Source: Pyrinomonadaceae bacterium (GTDB taxonomy: Bacteria; Acidobacteriota; Blastocatellia; Pyrinomonadales; Pyrinomonadaceae). From it: 64,000 nt of DNA. The notes beneath the pieces were generated by a model. That model saw only the letters and a program-made list of their open reading frames with translations, had not been told where the DNA came from and made no database searches. This document shows positions 1-9,715 of the stretch, in pieces. The position numbers and the translations under genes were made by a program. The stretch spans positions 124,001-188,000 of the forward strand of contig JAVEDP010000021.1 of assembly GCA_030841085.1 (NCBI GenBank), written 5' to 3'. The stretch's first letter is position 1; each line of letters opens with the position of its first letter.

Positions 1-1
1 A

Positions 2-142
2 ACGCTCGAGACTGTCGCCAGGATCGCGGAGACCGGAGTTGACTACATCTCAGTTGGTGCGCTGACGCATTCGGCGAAAGTTTTTGATGTCAGTTTGAAA
101 TTTGATCAGATCAAAGCAGCGCCAAACCGGGTGAACAACTAA
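2..142 (+). CDS. nadC: nicotinate-nucleotide pyrophosphorylase, 3' end only
   Basis: Only the last 46 codons are inside the window; the gene begins to the left. The peptide includes [11 protein letters not shown] and ends DVSLKF plus a short tail, which is the C-terminal barrel strand and phosphate-binding region of quinolinate phosphoribosyltransferase. The enzyme joins quinolinate and PRPP to give nicotinate mononucleotide, CO2 and pyrophosphate in the cytoplasm. The TAA stop (140-142) touches the ATG of nadA at 143, so the two genes are surely co-transcribed and probably translationally coupled. The identification rests on the conserved SVGALTHS motif and on the nadA-nadB context. Confidence 0.9.
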   Translation, partial: TLETVARIAETGVDYISVGALTHSAKVFDVSLKFDQIKAAPNRVNN

Positions 143-1189
143 ATGATTTCTGAGACCAACCCCGAAAAGATGTATCAGGCAATGCAGGCGAAGCTCGCCA
201 ACGTCGTGCCGGACTTTGAACTAAAGATCAAGGCGGAACTGGCGGCGGAAATCAATCGCCTGAAGGCCGAGAAAAATGCAGTTATTCTCGGGCACAATTA
301 TATGGAGGCGGCGCTGTTCAATTCCGTGCCGGATTTCGTTGGCGACTCGCTTGAACTCGCGCGCAAGGCCGCGCAAACCGACAAGGACATCATTGTGTTT
401 TGTGGCGTCAAATTTATGGCTGAGACAGCGAAGATCCTCAATCCGAGCAAGACCGTCTTATTGCCTTCCGAAAAGGCCGGCTGTTCGCTGGCTGCCAGCA
501 TCACCGCGGCCGACGTGCGCGAACTGAAGCGAAAGTTCCCCGGCGTGCCGGTTGTCACTTACGTCAACACCTATGCTGACGTGAAGGCCGAATCAGATAT
601 CTGTTGCACGTCCGGCAACGCGCGCGCGGTTGTAGAATCGCTAAATACGGAAACTGTCATCTTCATTCCGGACGAGTACCTGGCGAAAAATGTCGCAAAG
701 GAAACCGGCAAACACATTATTTTCCCAACTATGGATCCGCGGAAGAAGTTTGACGGAGATTTGGACTACCAGATGATCGGCTGGCTGGGCAGGTGTGAAG
801 TGCACGACAAGTTTACTGTCGAAGATATCGATAATGTCCGGAAGCAGTTTCCGGACGTCACGATTCTCGCGCATCCTGAGTGTAGTCCTGAAGTAGTCGC
901 CGCATCAGATTTCTCAGGAAGCACCGGCGCGATGATCAGGTTCGTCGAAAATAGCTCTGCGCCTCATTATCTGCTGCTGACTGAATGCGCCATGGGCGAC
1001 AACATCGCCGCCGCTAACCCTGACAAAGACATGCTGCGTCTTTGCAGTGTCAGATGCCCTCACATGAATCAGATCACGCTTGAAGACACGCTCGAGTCGC
1101 TGAGAAAAACCCAGTATGTGATCGATCTGCCTGAAGAGATTTTGCAAAAGGCCGCCCGGTCCGTTGAAAGAATGATAGCCATCGGCTGA
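143..1189 (+). CDS. nadA: quinolinate synthase A
   Basis: 348 residues, a normal length for NadA. It condenses iminoaspartate with dihydroxyacetone phosphate to quinolinate and carries one oxygen-sensitive 4Fe-4S cluster. The three expected cluster cysteines are visible: C87 in VFCGVKFMAE, C218 in GRCEVHDKF and C305 in RCPHMNQ. The GHNYME segment near residue 50 and the HPECSPEV segment near 245 are also typical. It starts directly at the nadC stop and is followed 23 bases later by nadB, which makes its iminoaspartate substrate, so the operon holds the complete aspartate-to-NaMN route. Confidence 0.97.
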   Translation: MISETNPEKMYQAMQAKLANVVPDFELKIKAELAAEINRLKAEKNAVILGHNYMEAALFNSVPDFVGDSLELARKAAQTDKDIIVFCGVKFMAETAKILNPSKTVLLPSEKAGCSLAASITAADVRELKRKFPGVPVVTYVNTYADVKAESDICCTSGNARAVVESLNTETVIFIPDEYLAKNVAKETGKHIIFPTMDPRKKFDGDLDYQMIGWLGRCEVHDKFTVEDIDNVRKQFPDVTILAHPECSPEVVAASDFSGSTGAMIRFVENSSAPHYLLLTECAMGDNIAAANPDKDMLRLCSVRCPHMNQITLEDTLESLRKTQYVIDLPEEILQKAARSVERMIAIG

Positions 1190-1212
1190 GCCATGATGAA
1201 GGAAGAATCCTT

Positions 1213-2817
1213 TTGAACAGGACCGATGTCTTAATCATCGGTTGCGGCATCGCCGGCGCTACCGCCGCGCTGCGGCTGGCGCGTAATCCCAATCGGCTGG
1301 TCACCATTGTTACGCGTGCGCGCGATGCTCACGAATCAAATACGCTTTACGCACAGGGTGGCATAGTTGGTCGTGGCGCCGGGGACACTCCGGAGCTGCT
1401 GCTTGGCGATATCTTGCAAGCTGGCGCCGGCGTTAGCTCTCCCAAAGCCGCTCGTATTCTTTCCGAGGAAGGCCCAACACTGCTCCATGAGGTGCTGGAA
1501 GAGCTGGCGCAGGTTGCGTTTGATCAAGACGCTAATGGCCAGCCGCTTTTTACTCAGGAAGCTGCGCATTCACGACGCCGAATCCTTCATGTTGGCGATG
1601 GCACCGGCAGAGCCATCATGAACGGCCTGATTACAGCGTTGAGCCACTGTCCAAATGTAACGATCGAATCGCAGATGACCGCGGTTGATCTGATCACTTT
1701 CCCGCATCATTCGCGCAACCCGCTGGACAATTACGAAGGCATCACCTGCCACGGCGCTTACATGTTCGACCGCCAGGAACGAACTGTGCACCGCTGCCTG
1801 GCAACCACAACGGTACTGGCTACCGGTGGCTTGGGACGCATTTATCGCAACACCACCAATCCGCTGGGCGCGCGCGGCGATGGCCTGGCGATGGCTAACC
1901 GCGCCGGCGCGCGTATCACCAATGCGGAATACGTTCAGTTTCATCCGACGGCGCTGGCTTTACCCGGCGCTGAAGGTTTCCTGATCAGCGAAGCAGTTCG
2001 CGGCGAAGGCGGTGTCTTGATTACGCCCGAGGGCCAACCGTTCATGATGAGTTACGCGCCCGAATGGGGCGACCTCGCGCCGCGCGATGTCGTCGCGCGC
2101 GCTATTCATCATGAGATGGAACGTAATGGCTACTCGTATGTGCTGCTCGATATTGCCTCGAGAATGCCGGCGGACAGTATTCGCGAGCGGTTTCCAAATA
2201 TTTACAGCCGCTGTCTAAAAGCCGGCCTCGACATCACGCGCGAGCCGATTCCAGTCGTTCCCGCCGCCCACTACTTTTGCGGTGGCGTGTTGGTAGACGA
2301 GTGGGGCCGTTCCAGCGTTGATCGCCTGTACGGAGTTGGCGAAGTGAGTTGCACCGGCGTCCACGGCGCCAACCGTTTAGCTTCGACTTCGCTGTTGGAA
2401 GGCTTGGTCTGGGGAAATCGCGCGGCAGAACATATCGAACAGTTGTTGGACCAGCAGAACCTCGTGCGGGCTGAGTTTGACAACGTGCCGCCTTGGGATG
2501 AAAGCGGGCTGGTTGCGGATGCTGACCCGGCGCTGATACAGGGCGACATGCAGACCATTCAAAACATTATGTGGCACTACGTAGGATTGGTGCGCAGTGC
2601 GGAACGAATCTCACGAGCCATCCGCGAGCTGCGCCACCTATGGAATGAGATTGAAACCTTTTATCGAACTACCAAACTTGACGACGGTTTAATTGGACTA
2701 CGCAACGCCGTGGAAGTCGCGTTGATTGTGGCGCAGGCAGCGCTGCACAACCGGCAAAGCCGCGGTTGCCATTACCGGCAGGATTCAGTTGCAGTCGAAG
2801 GCGATCGCTTGATTTAG
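1213..2817 (+). CDS. nadB: L-aspartate oxidase
   Basis: 534 residues. This FAD flavoprotein oxidises L-aspartate to iminoaspartate for NadA. The dinucleotide-binding motif IIGCGIAGATAALRLA sits at residues 9-24, HANRLAS-like (GVHGANRLASTSLLEG) near 390 holds the flavin, and the C-terminal helical domain with REL repeats (SRAIRELRHLW) is present. The start is TTG: the ATGs at 1193 and 1196 are in another frame and stop at once, while AAGGAAGAA at 1198-1206 is a good ribosome site for TTG 1213. Last gene of the nadC-nadA-nadB operon; a terminator follows. Confidence 0.96.
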   Translation: MNRTDVLIIGCGIAGATAALRLARNPNRLVTIVTRARDAHESNTLYAQGGIVGRGAGDTPELLLGDILQAGAGVSSPKAARILSEEGPTLLHEVLEELAQVAFDQDANGQPLFTQEAAHSRRRILHVGDGTGRAIMNGLITALSHCPNVTIESQMTAVDLITFPHHSRNPLDNYEGITCHGAYMFDRQERTVHRCLATTTVLATGGLGRIYRNTTNPLGARGDGLAMANRAGARITNAEYVQFHPTALALPGAEGFLISEAVRGEGGVLITPEGQPFMMSYAPEWGDLAPRDVVARAIHHEMERNGYSYVLLDIASRMPADSIRERFPNIYSRCLKAGLDITREPIPVVPAAHYFCGGVLVDEWGRSSVDRLYGVGEVSCTGVHGANRLASTSLLEGLVWGNRAAEHIEQLLDQQNLVRAEFDNVPPWDESGLVADADPALIQGDMQTIQNIMWHYVGLVRSAERISRAIRELRHLWNEIETFYRTTKLDDGLIGLRNAVEVALIVAQAALHNRQSRGCHYRQDSVAVEGDRLI

Positions 2818-2840
2818 ACGATTAGCGAATAGGCAAAGAA

Positions 2841-2876
2841 AAACCGGGTGACCCTTAATTTAAGGTCACCCGGTTT
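2841..2876. terminator. bidirectional intrinsic terminator between nadB and the TonB receptor
   Basis: A perfect 13-bp stem, AAACCGGGTGACC (2841-2853) against GGTCACCCGGTTT (2864-2876), encloses a loop that can itself pair TTAA with TTAA. A-rich sequence precedes it and T-rich sequence (TTTCTTCTTGTTTTC) follows it, so it should work for nadB on + and, less strongly, for the receptor gene on -, whose stop is at 2899. Confidence 0.85.
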
Positions 2877-2898
2877 CTTCTTGTTTTCTAGTGAAGAA

Positions 2899-5800
2899 CT
2901 AGAAGTGGAAACGCACCGCGAATTGAATCTGTCGTTCGCGATACTTGTTGCTGTCCGTGCTCGAGACGGCGCCAAAGGATGGCGAATAACACAATCCGTT
3001 GGCATCGTTTGTAACTATTCCGTTAGTGACTGCGCAACTGTTTGCCGACGGCGATGCAAAATAAGTACCGGTTTGGCCAAACACCTGCGTGCGATTGAAT
3101 AGGTTAAACGCCTCTCCGAGAACTTCAAGATTGTATCTTTCAGAGAAATTGATCCTCTTTGAAAGGCGCAAATCCATATTCTTGATTGCCGGTAGTCGAA
3201 AAGCGTTACGCGGTAAAATGAAAACACGATTGCTGCCATTTTGCCCGTTTAGGTTCGCCGGACCAGTCGCATTGTATGGCTGGCCGCTGTAGATGACATA
3301 GATGGGAGAAATCGACCATCCGTTCAGCACATAATCTCCAAACGAATTCTCCGCTCCTTTGTAGACATGCGGGGCATACACAGCACTGAATACGAATTTA
3401 TGGCGCGTGTCGAAGTTGCTTGGCCCGAAGTCGTAAGCTTTACGCTGGAAGATGTCCACCGGCTGATTAAAGATGCTCGTGGTAATCAGCGAGTTTTGTC
3501 CAGTATCTGTCGCTTTCGACCAGGTATAACTCGACTGGAACTGCAGTCCGCGGGTAAAGCGACGGTTAACTTGCAGAACCAGCGCGCTGTATTCCGACTT
3601 TACGGAACTCTCTTCTCGAAGCATCGAAGGCAGATTTGGATTCGCCTTGGCATATAACGGTATCGTAAACGATCGTCCGTTTAAGGGCCCGCCATAAACG
3701 TTGAACGTCCTGGTTGCGCCCGTTGGCGCAAAGTTGACGTCGACAAAGGTCGGCAAGTCATAACCTCTCGCCCCCACGAACGAGGCTGATGCGACTGTGT
3801 TCTTGGCAATTTCCCGCTCCAGAATCAAATCGTATTGAACGATCTTCGGTGTCTGGAAATTTCTCTGGAAAAAGAAAATGGTACCAGCCGAAGGCGAAGT
3901 CGTGGTCGGCAAGACGTTCGGGAAAACTGGCGCACACGGCGTGGTAGCAGTGGCGACGACCGGGAAGCAATTGGTGATTGCTGTCGCCGCAAGACTAACA
4001 GTTCCCTGTCCGCCGGGATTACCAGTCTGCAGAAGGTTATTCCAAATATGTCCTCCGAGTATGCGACCGTAGTAAACACCAAAGCCGCCGCGGACAGACG
4101 TTTTACCATCGCCGTTAATGTCGTATGCAAAACCTACTCGCGGCCCAAAGTTGTTTTTGTCACTCGGCATGGTTGAGGTTGCTTGGGTCAGCGTTCTTCC
4201 ATCACCCGGTATAGCGGTGCTGCCCGGGGAAGAGACGTTGTTAAAGGTCAGGCCGGTATTGGGGAGAATGGCTGCAGGCAGTTTTTGATATTCGTAACGC
4301 ATGCCGGAATTCAAGGTGAACCGCGGCGTGACGCGAGTGTCAAGCTGAGCAAAGAAGCTGTATTCATCTTCGCTGAACTTTATGCCCTGAATGCCGAGAC
4401 CTTGAACATAGTTGCTCGTATAGCAACGGCCTCGCAGGCGGGTGGTGGTAGAGCATGTCGTCGTCGCGGCCAGCGGCGTTACCCAATTGACGTAATCAAT
4501 TACGAAGTCACTGATGTTGTTGTACGAGTAAGAGCCGGCTTCGGAACCCCGGTTGAGAATTTCGTCGGTGACATGATTGAAGTCGGCGCCAAACTTCAAG
4601 GTGTGAATGCCCTTTGTCCAGGTTACCGTGTCGGCGATCTGAATACGACGCTCATCTGGATACTTGATGCGCTCGAAGTTAGTCGTAGTGCCGAACGTTA
4701 AACCATTAGTCAAAAATACTTGGGGTGAACGTGCACCCAGTGCCGTTGTTGCGGTTTGGGGCTCGCCTGGAAGGGTGTCCTGGCTCGTAGCAAATTCAAG
4801 ATCCTTAGAGTATTGAAACCGCGCCTCGTTCAGCAGGTTCGGAGTTAGTGTCGACTGAAAGCGTGAATTAATAGTGTCGACTTGGACAAAATCATCGCCG
4901 AAGCTATGTCGCGCGTTCGTGTTGGTGGCTTGCGTTTGCAGTCCAGCCGGAGAGGCCCAGCGCAAACGATTGTAAGAAAGCGTGAACAGATTATTGCTGT
5001 TAACCTGCCAGTCAAACTTCGGAAAGATTATTTTTTGGTCACCGCGGCGCGGGGTCTCGCCGGTCAATGAGGTAAGAAACGCCAGGGTGCTATCCAGTTG
5101 AGTGGCACTTACTTTGGTTAAGATAGCCGTGCGCGCCGTGCCCGCCACCGCCAGGGTGTTCAGGTAACCCGGTGCGAAGAAAACAGCCAGACCGGGGAAG
5201 TTTCGTTTTTGTTGGTCGTAGCTGAAGAAGAAAAACGCTTTGTTCTTAACGATTGGCCCGCCGATGTTGCCCCCGAATTGATGGCGAATGTCCAACGGCT
5301 TGATTCCCACGGGTGTAGAGACGCCATCGATTAAGACGCTCTTAACAGCGCGAGGATTTCGCGCGCCAAATTTGTTGTTGCGATAGTACTCAAAGAGATC
5401 ACCATGAAACTCGTTCGTGCCGCTCTTGGTAACTGAGTTGACCACGGCACCGGCCGAGCGTCCGTATTCAGCCGAGTAGTTAGAAGAGTTCACCTGAAAC
5501 TCGCGAACTGCAGACTGGCTGACGACGTAGGGGATGCGCGTGCGGCCACGTTCTTCCGATTGGAACGATTGATTGTTGTCGCCGCCATCCACTGTGCTGT
5601 TATTCAGCAAACCTGAAACGCCACGAAAACTAATCAGTCCGAATGGACCATCGGGAACCGACGCCGGCGTTAAGAGCACGAAGTCGGTAACGCGGCGACC
5701 GTTGACGGGCAGCTCGTTAATGGATGTCTGGTTGACGTTGGTGGAAAACTCCTGCGAGTTGGTATTGATTACCGGCGCTTCTGCCGTAATCTCAACACTC

Positions 5801-6150
5801 GCCGTGGTTCCAGCGACACCCAGCGGAACATTCAGCGAGGTAACCTGTCCAACCTCAACGACAACTTTTTCCTGAACAAAATCGGCGAAGCCGGCAACCG
5901 CAACCTTGATGGAGTATGTTCCCGGATCAAGGTTGGCAACACGAAAGCCGCCATCGGAGTCGCTCGTCGCTGTTGCTTCTTTGTTGGTTCCCACATTGGT
6001 TACCGTCACAGCGGCATTGGGAATCGATGCTCCTTGCGGGTCGGTGACCTTGCCGCTGATACCGCCAGTCAACGTTGACTGTGCGAACGCGATCGCGCTG
6101 AACGCGAGTATCGAGAAAATAACTAGGGGTAGTCGTACAAATTTCGACAT
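2899..6150 (-). CDS. Oar-like TonB-dependent outer-membrane receptor with carboxypeptidase-regulatory domain
   Basis: 1083 residues from ATG 6150. An ATG at 6168 is in frame, but AAGGAG lies just before 6150 with ideal spacing and the protein then begins with a clean signal peptide (MSKFVRLPLVIFSILAF, cleavage after AIAFA). Residues about 25-110 form a CarboxypepD_reg-like Ig fold (GKVTDPQGASIPNAAVTV, LDPGTYSIKV), then a plug-like region (ELPVNGRRVTDFVLL, GRSAGAVVNSVTKSGTNEFHG) and a long beta-barrel ending in FAVRFHF with the usual terminal Phe. Such proteins are multiplied in Acidobacteriota and are thought to import large ligands such as glycans or peptides. The substrate cannot be told; no SusD partner is adjacent. 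Confidence 0.93.
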   Translation of the reverse strand: MSKFVRLPLVIFSILAFSAIAFAQSTLTGGISGKVTDPQGASIPNAAVTVTNVGTNKEATATSDSDGGFRVANLDPGTYSIKVAVAGFADFVQEKVVVEVGQVTSLNVPLGVAGTTASVEITAEAPVINTNSQEFSTNVNQTSINELPVNGRRVTDFVLLTPASVPDGPFGLISFRGVSGLLNNSTVDGGDNNQSFQSEERGRTRIPYVVSQSAVREFQVNSSNYSAEYGRSAGAVVNSVTKSGTNEFHGDLFEYYRNNKFGARNPRAVKSVLIDGVSTPVGIKPLDIRHQFGGNIGGPIVKNKAFFFFSYDQQKRNFPGLAVFFAPGYLNTLAVAGTARTAILTKVSATQLDSTLAFLTSLTGETPRRGDQKIIFPKFDWQVNSNNLFTLSYNRLRWASPAGLQTQATNTNARHSFGDDFVQVDTINSRFQSTLTPNLLNEARFQYSKDLEFATSQDTLPGEPQTATTALGARSPQVFLTNGLTFGTTTNFERIKYPDERRIQIADTVTWTKGIHTLKFGADFNHVTDEILNRGSEAGSYSYNNISDFVIDYVNWVTPLAATTTCSTTTRLRGRCYTSNYVQGLGIQGIKFSEDEYSFFAQLDTRVTPRFTLNSGMRYEYQKLPAAILPNTGLTFNNVSSPGSTAIPGDGRTLTQATSTMPSDKNNFGPRVGFAYDINGDGKTSVRGGFGVYYGRILGGHIWNNLLQTGNPGGQGTVSLAATAITNCFPVVATATTPCAPVFPNVLPTTTSPSAGTIFFFQRNFQTPKIVQYDLILEREIAKNTVASASFVGARGYDLPTFVDVNFAPTGATRTFNVYGGPLNGRSFTIPLYAKANPNLPSMLREESSVKSEYSALVLQVNRRFTRGLQFQSSYTWSKATDTGQNSLITTSIFNQPVDIFQRKAYDFGPSNFDTRHKFVFSAVYAPHVYKGAENSFGDYVLNGWSISPIYVIYSGQPYNATGPANLNGQNGSNRVFILPRNAFRLPAIKNMDLRLSKRINFSERYNLEVLGEAFNLFNRTQVFGQTGTYFASPSANSCAVTNGIVTNDANGLCYSPSFGAVSSTDSNKYRERQIQFAVRFHF

Positions 6151-6570
6151 GGGGAACTCCTTAAGCATGAGTTGACGTTGAAGAATGTGCGCAGCCGATT
6201 TGGGCGCAGGTTGATGTCTTGAAAATAGAGAGCAAATTGAAGTTATGCAAAACTAGAAGGAAACGATCAGTAGACCCGACTAGAGGCAAGCTTTTAACAT
6301 GCCTCAAGCAACTTTCGCAAGCTTAATACGCGTTAAAGTCGCGTTAAAATACATAATCGAAATTTCGTATTCAGAGAAGACCCGCCTGGGCATGTCTTGA
6401 TCGCATTCCTGTTCGCAAAATGCATGCCGAATTGAGGCGCAAGGCAGCTTCCACAGAACTCGTCACTTTTCAAGGCTTATCTGAAAACCTGGTTACACGA
6501 CTGTCTTATACTTGGCCGAGAATTTGGATCAATATTGGAAAATCAGGAAATTGCCGTTTGGGCGGAACGC
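6151..6570. other. 420-base gap holding the receptor's upstream region
   Basis: No convincing gene. The part next to 6150 holds the AAGGAG ribosome site and must hold the promoter of the receptor gene. An imperfect direct repeat of CGCGTTAAA (about 6329 and 6340) and two AAGCTT hexamers (about 6290 and 6319) are the only structures I noticed. The small plus-strand ORF across 6420-6680 runs into thiolase codons on the other strand and has no family signature, so I leave it out. Confidence 0.5.
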
Positions 6571-7758
6571 CTAACCAGCGAAGCGCTCAACGATCATGGC
6601 AATACCCTGGCCGCCACCGATGCACGCGGTCGCAAGACCATATCGACCGGAGCGGCGCTGCAATTCATGAAGCAGCGTGAGCACCAGACGCGTGCCGGTT
6701 GCGCCTAACGGGTGACCCAGCGCGATTGCTCCGCCGTTGACGTTCGTGCGCGAACGATCCAAACCTAATTCCTTTTCCACGGCAAGATACTGACCGGCGA
6801 AAGCCTCATTCACTTCAATCAGATCGATGTCGGACAGTTCGAGCCCGGCTTTCTTCAAAGCCTGGCGTGTAGCAGGCACTGGGCCAATGCCCATTATTTC
6901 AGGCTCGACGCCGGCATAAGCCCAACTCACGATGCGACCCATTGGCTTTTTGTCCGTCTGCTGCAAATACTCTTCGCCGCAGATGACCAGCGCCGCCGCA
7001 CCATCAACAATTCCTGAAGCGTTACCAGCAGTTACAAAACCGTCTTTCGCGAACGCTGGGCGTAACTTGGCCAGCACGTCCATTGTGGTCTCCGGTCGCA
7101 GGTGATCGTCGTGGTCAAAAATAAAACTCGACTTGCGCGATTTAACTTCGACCGGAACGATCTCGTCGGCAAAGTATCCAGCGTCGCTGGCCCGCTTCGC
7201 TTCCTGTTGCGAACGCAAGGCGTACTGGTCCTGCTCTTCGCGTGAAATGGAAAACTTGCGCGCCAAGTTCTCGGCGGTGCCGGCCATCGGCGTGTTGCAG
7301 TACGTATCGAGCAGGGCCACCATTAGACTGTCTTCCAGTTTGCCTTCGCCCAACGCAAAGCCCGAGCGCGCACCACGAATGACATGCGGCGCCTGCGACA
7401 TCGATTCCATACCGCCGACCAACGCCGTCTGCGCTTCACCAAGCTGAATCATGTGGGCGCCTGAAATAATTGATTGAATGCCGCTGCCGCATAAGCGATT
7501 GACAGTAAGCGCCGGACGATCGAAAGGCACGCCTGCTTTGAGCGCCACATGACGGGCTCCATAGATTGCGTCGCCCGAAGTTTGCAACGCATTTCCAAAA
7601 ACCGTGTGATCGATCTCTTCCGGTGTAACGCCGGTCGTTTCCAAAGCAGCTTTTGCCGCCGTCGCACCAAGATCGATTGCCGAAATATCTTTCAGCGCGC
7701 CCACATATTCGCCCATCGGCGTTCGCTTGCCGCCCAATATGAAAACATTTGTGCCCAT
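6571..7758 (-). CDS. acetyl-CoA C-acetyltransferase (thiolase)
   Basis: 395 residues, the full length of a biosynthetic or degradative type II thiolase. It interconverts two acetyl-CoA with acetoacetyl-CoA and CoA, or cleaves 3-ketoacyl-CoA. The nucleophile C90 lies in [10 protein letters not shown], the [10 protein letters not shown] histidine is about H349, and the second active cysteine about C379 lies in [10 protein letters not shown]. No beta-oxidation or PHB partner is next to it, so its exact path (atoB, phaA or fadA role) is open. It stands alone between the receptor gene and the RDD gene, all on the minus strand. Confidence 0.93.
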   Translation of the reverse strand: MGTNVFILGGKRTPMGEYVGALKDISAIDLGATAAKAALETTGVTPEEIDHTVFGNALQTSGDAIYGARHVALKAGVPFDRPALTVNRLCGSGIQSIISGAHMIQLGEAQTALVGGMESMSQAPHVIRGARSGFALGEGKLEDSLMVALLDTYCNTPMAGTAENLARKFSISREEQDQYALRSQQEAKRASDAGYFADEIVPVEVKSRKSSFIFDHDDHLRPETTMDVLAKLRPAFAKDGFVTAGNASGIVDGAAALVICGEEYLQQTDKKPMGRIVSWAYAGVEPEIMGIGPVPATRQALKKAGLELSDIDLIEVNEAFAGQYLAVEKELGLDRSRTNVNGGAIALGHPLGATGTRLVLTLLHELQRRSGRYGLATACIGGGQGIAMIVERFAG

Positions 7759-7873
7759 CTCAATAAACCAACCCTTCCATAGTTTCGAATTTCGCGCAGA
7801 TTAGAAACGGAAAGGTTAGCAAAGAATTGATTCCGGAATCAATTTGGCAAGCATCGTGCGACGAGAAGCAGTT

Positions 7874-8695
7874 TCATTCTGAAAATCTGTGGTGGGCGCG
7901 ATAGCGATGTAATAGTTCTTCGAGAAAGCCTTCGTAGGTAAAGGTAGCGAGATCGTAAGTGGGGCGAATCTTGTACATCAGCGGCAATGAAACGCGCCAG
8001 GCCATCCACTGTCGCGGTACTTCCGACAAATCCCAACGGCGGCGCAGGAAAGTTTCCACAACTTCGATTTCACGCTCGGTGAGGCTGTTGAGGTCGCCGG
8101 AAAAATCAACCGGTTGGAAAGATCTGCGCAAAGCGACGTCACTGACCGAGGATTCAAACACTTGAGTGAATGCAGGCGCTTCAGCTTCGCGCTCGCGCAC
8201 CACAACTGTGCCCGCAATCATGTCGCCAACGCGCTGGTCCGAAGAACTAACAAAAACTGAGATGAGTCCAATCGAATAAAAAGGCGCGGGCATCATGTCG
8301 AAAGTGCGCAGCAAATTTCTGACTGCCGCTTCCCAAAAAGTTATCGGCCGGCCGTCCTCGCGAATCACGCGAAGCTTGAGCCAGCGCTTGCCGGGCGTTT
8401 GCCCATTCCAGATCCACTCGAAGAAAGCGAAGTAGCCGGACAGAATCAAAAAGAGGACCACCAGCAGCGCGGCCAGCACCCATTTTGGCGCGTTCGAAAG
8501 GTGCTCGCCGAGGCTTGAGTAGTTTGCAACCAACGTGAACGCGATGATCATTAGGACGAGAGCGAGCATCTGCAACGCATGATCAATCGCACAAGCCAGA
8601 AAACGGTTGCCGATCGAAGCAAGCGCAAAGTGAAGCGGCACGCGCTCCGGCGTTTCGATTACGAGGACGTCTTCAGTGGCGAGTGCAGCGGACAT
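7874..8695 (-). CDS. RDD-family integral membrane protein
   Basis: 273 residues. The N-terminal half carries the RDD signature (NRFLACAIDHALQ, residues about 31-43) followed by three hydrophobic spans (about 42-62, 75-95 and 140-155) and the typical GKRWLKLRVIREDGRPI connecting segment. The C-terminal 110 residues are soluble, rich in charged residues and end in a helical YEGFLEELLHRYRAHH stretch. RDD proteins sit in the inner membrane; some are linked to ion or metabolite transport, but no function can be assigned here. It follows an 8718-9711 toxin-antitoxin patch on the same strand. Confidence 0.85.
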   Translation of the reverse strand: MSAALATEDVLVIETPERVPLHFALASIGNRFLACAIDHALQMLALVLMIIAFTLVANYSSLGEHLSNAPKWVLAALLVVLFLILSGYFAFFEWIWNGQTPGKRWLKLRVIREDGRPITFWEAAVRNLLRTFDMMPAPFYSIGLISVFVSSSDQRVGDMIAGTVVVREREAEAPAFTQVFESSVSDVALRRSFQPVDFSGDLNSLTEREIEVVETFLRRRWDLSEVPRQWMAWRVSLPLMYKIRPTYDLATFTYEGFLEELLHRYRAHHRFSE

Positions 8696-8717
8696 TAAAA
8701 CCTAAAGCTCGAACGAT

Positions 8718-9089
8718 TCACGCGAGGGTCAATCCAAGACTTTGAAAGTGCGTAAAGTCTGACATGTTGCTTGTCGCAAGACTCGCGTCGCAACGCAATG
8801 CTACTGCCGCAATTTGGCAATCGGCGAGACTGCGTGATCGACGGCCGGTCGCATTAAATAGTTCGGCCGCTTGGTATGCATCTAGAGCGAGGAATGGTTC
8901 GGGTGCTGGAAAAAATACCTGGGCCAACTCCTTGTCCGCGGAAGCCAACGGCCCACAGAGAAATTCGCTCCAACTGATGGAGCTGATGCCCACGTCTTCC
9001 CCGCTGGTGAGCCATTTCTGTAATCGTGATGCTTCCGCAGAATTCGGCACGAGAGCTTGGATAAGAAAGTTGGTATCGAGATGAATCAT
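8718..9089 (-). CDS. PIN-domain ribonuclease toxin (VapC-like)
   Basis: 123 residues. The four acidic residues of a PIN nuclease are in place: D5 in MIHLDTNFLIQ, E42 in ISWSEFLCG, D in SLADCQIAAVAL near 91, and D in NMSDFTHF near 112. VapC toxins cut tRNA or rRNA when their antitoxin is lost. It lies 6 bases downstream of a ribbon-helix-helix-like antitoxin gene, the usual vapBC order. Length and motifs are complete, so it is probably functional; the RNA target is unknown. Confidence 0.88.
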   Translation of the reverse strand: MIHLDTNFLIQALVPNSAEASRLQKWLTSGEDVGISSISWSEFLCGPLASADKELAQVFFPAPEPFLALDAYQAAELFNATGRRSRSLADCQIAAVALRCDASLATSNMSDFTHFQSLGLTLA

Positions 9090-9095
9090 CCGCTT

Positions 9096-9350
9096 TTAGC
9101 GGCGCGCTTCACGGACTGCGTTTTGCCACTCGGCAGCTTTTGCAGAAGTTAGGTTAAGCCTGCTTTGCAACTCTTTGAAAGCTTCCCACCTGACTTCTTT
9201 GTTCGCTGAGCCATTCGCGGCGTTCGCTTGATCTACTGCTCGGCGAACAGCCTCTTCTTTTGAAACGCCCCAATTTTCGGCGAGCTGAGTCAGAAGATTC
9301 GCTGTGTTCGCGTCCAGTTCAAGTGATGTTTTGTTCCCATGGCTATTCAT
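9096..9350 (-). CDS. ribbon-helix-helix-like antitoxin (VapB role)
   Basis: 84 residues. The segment TSLELDANTANLLTQLAENWGVSKEEAVRRAVDQA (split: strand TSLELD, then two helices) is the layout of an RHH/CopG DNA-binding domain, followed by a charged tail that could wrap the toxin. It precedes the PIN toxin by 6 bases and would be co-transcribed with it and repress the pair. The family assignment is by fold layout only; a search with an RHH profile would settle it. Confidence 0.75.
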   Translation of the reverse strand: MNSHGNKTSLELDANTANLLTQLAENWGVSKEEAVRRAVDQANAANGSANKEVRWEAFKELQSRLNLTSAKAAEWQNAVREARR

Positions 9351-9426
9351 AGCGGAATGCTAGCATCGTATTCGGTGAGAAACAACGGCCCTTGCGCAAC
9401 GCGTGACTTGATGCAGGAACATGCAT

Positions 9427-9711
9427 TCACGGACTAGTGCTGGTGATATCAAACCCCAAAACTTCGGGCGTCTTTCCGGTCAATTGCATGTATAGAGCAT
9501 CAGGACAGAGCTCTAATTCAGCGTTCCACTGAATCGCTCGATGCTCTGCGACATGGACCTGCTCGAAGAAACTGTAGTCATTCCAAACTTCGAAAACTCC
9601 TTTACCAGCAAGACCCGATAAATCCACTTCTCCCTTTGCGCCATCTGAAAACTCCAGATAGAGCCGATAGTTTGGAAGGGCACGAACTTGTATCGGTCGA
9701 ATTAGCATCAA
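9427..9711 (-). CDS. DUF2442-type small protein
   Basis: 94 residues. RPIQVRALPNYRLYLEFSDG at the N-terminus, GEVDLSGLAGKGVFEVW and IQWNAELELCPDALYM are the conserved blocks of DUF2442, a small beta-rich family often found beside a DUF4160 partner and annotated as toxin-antitoxin-like. No DUF4160 gene is next to it here. It begins 4 bases after the tyrS stop, so it may be read through from tyrS. Function unknown. Confidence 0.75.
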   Translation of the reverse strand: MMLIRPIQVRALPNYRLYLEFSDGAKGEVDLSGLAGKGVFEVWNDYSFFEQVHVAEHRAIQWNAELELCPDALYMQLTGKTPEVLGFDITSTSP

Positions 9712-9715
9712 CTAG

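Noticed and set aside
6420-6680. Plus-strand ORF of 86 residues before the thiolase gene
   Set aside because: Its second half is antisense to thiolase codons, the first half has no recognisable pattern or ribosome site.
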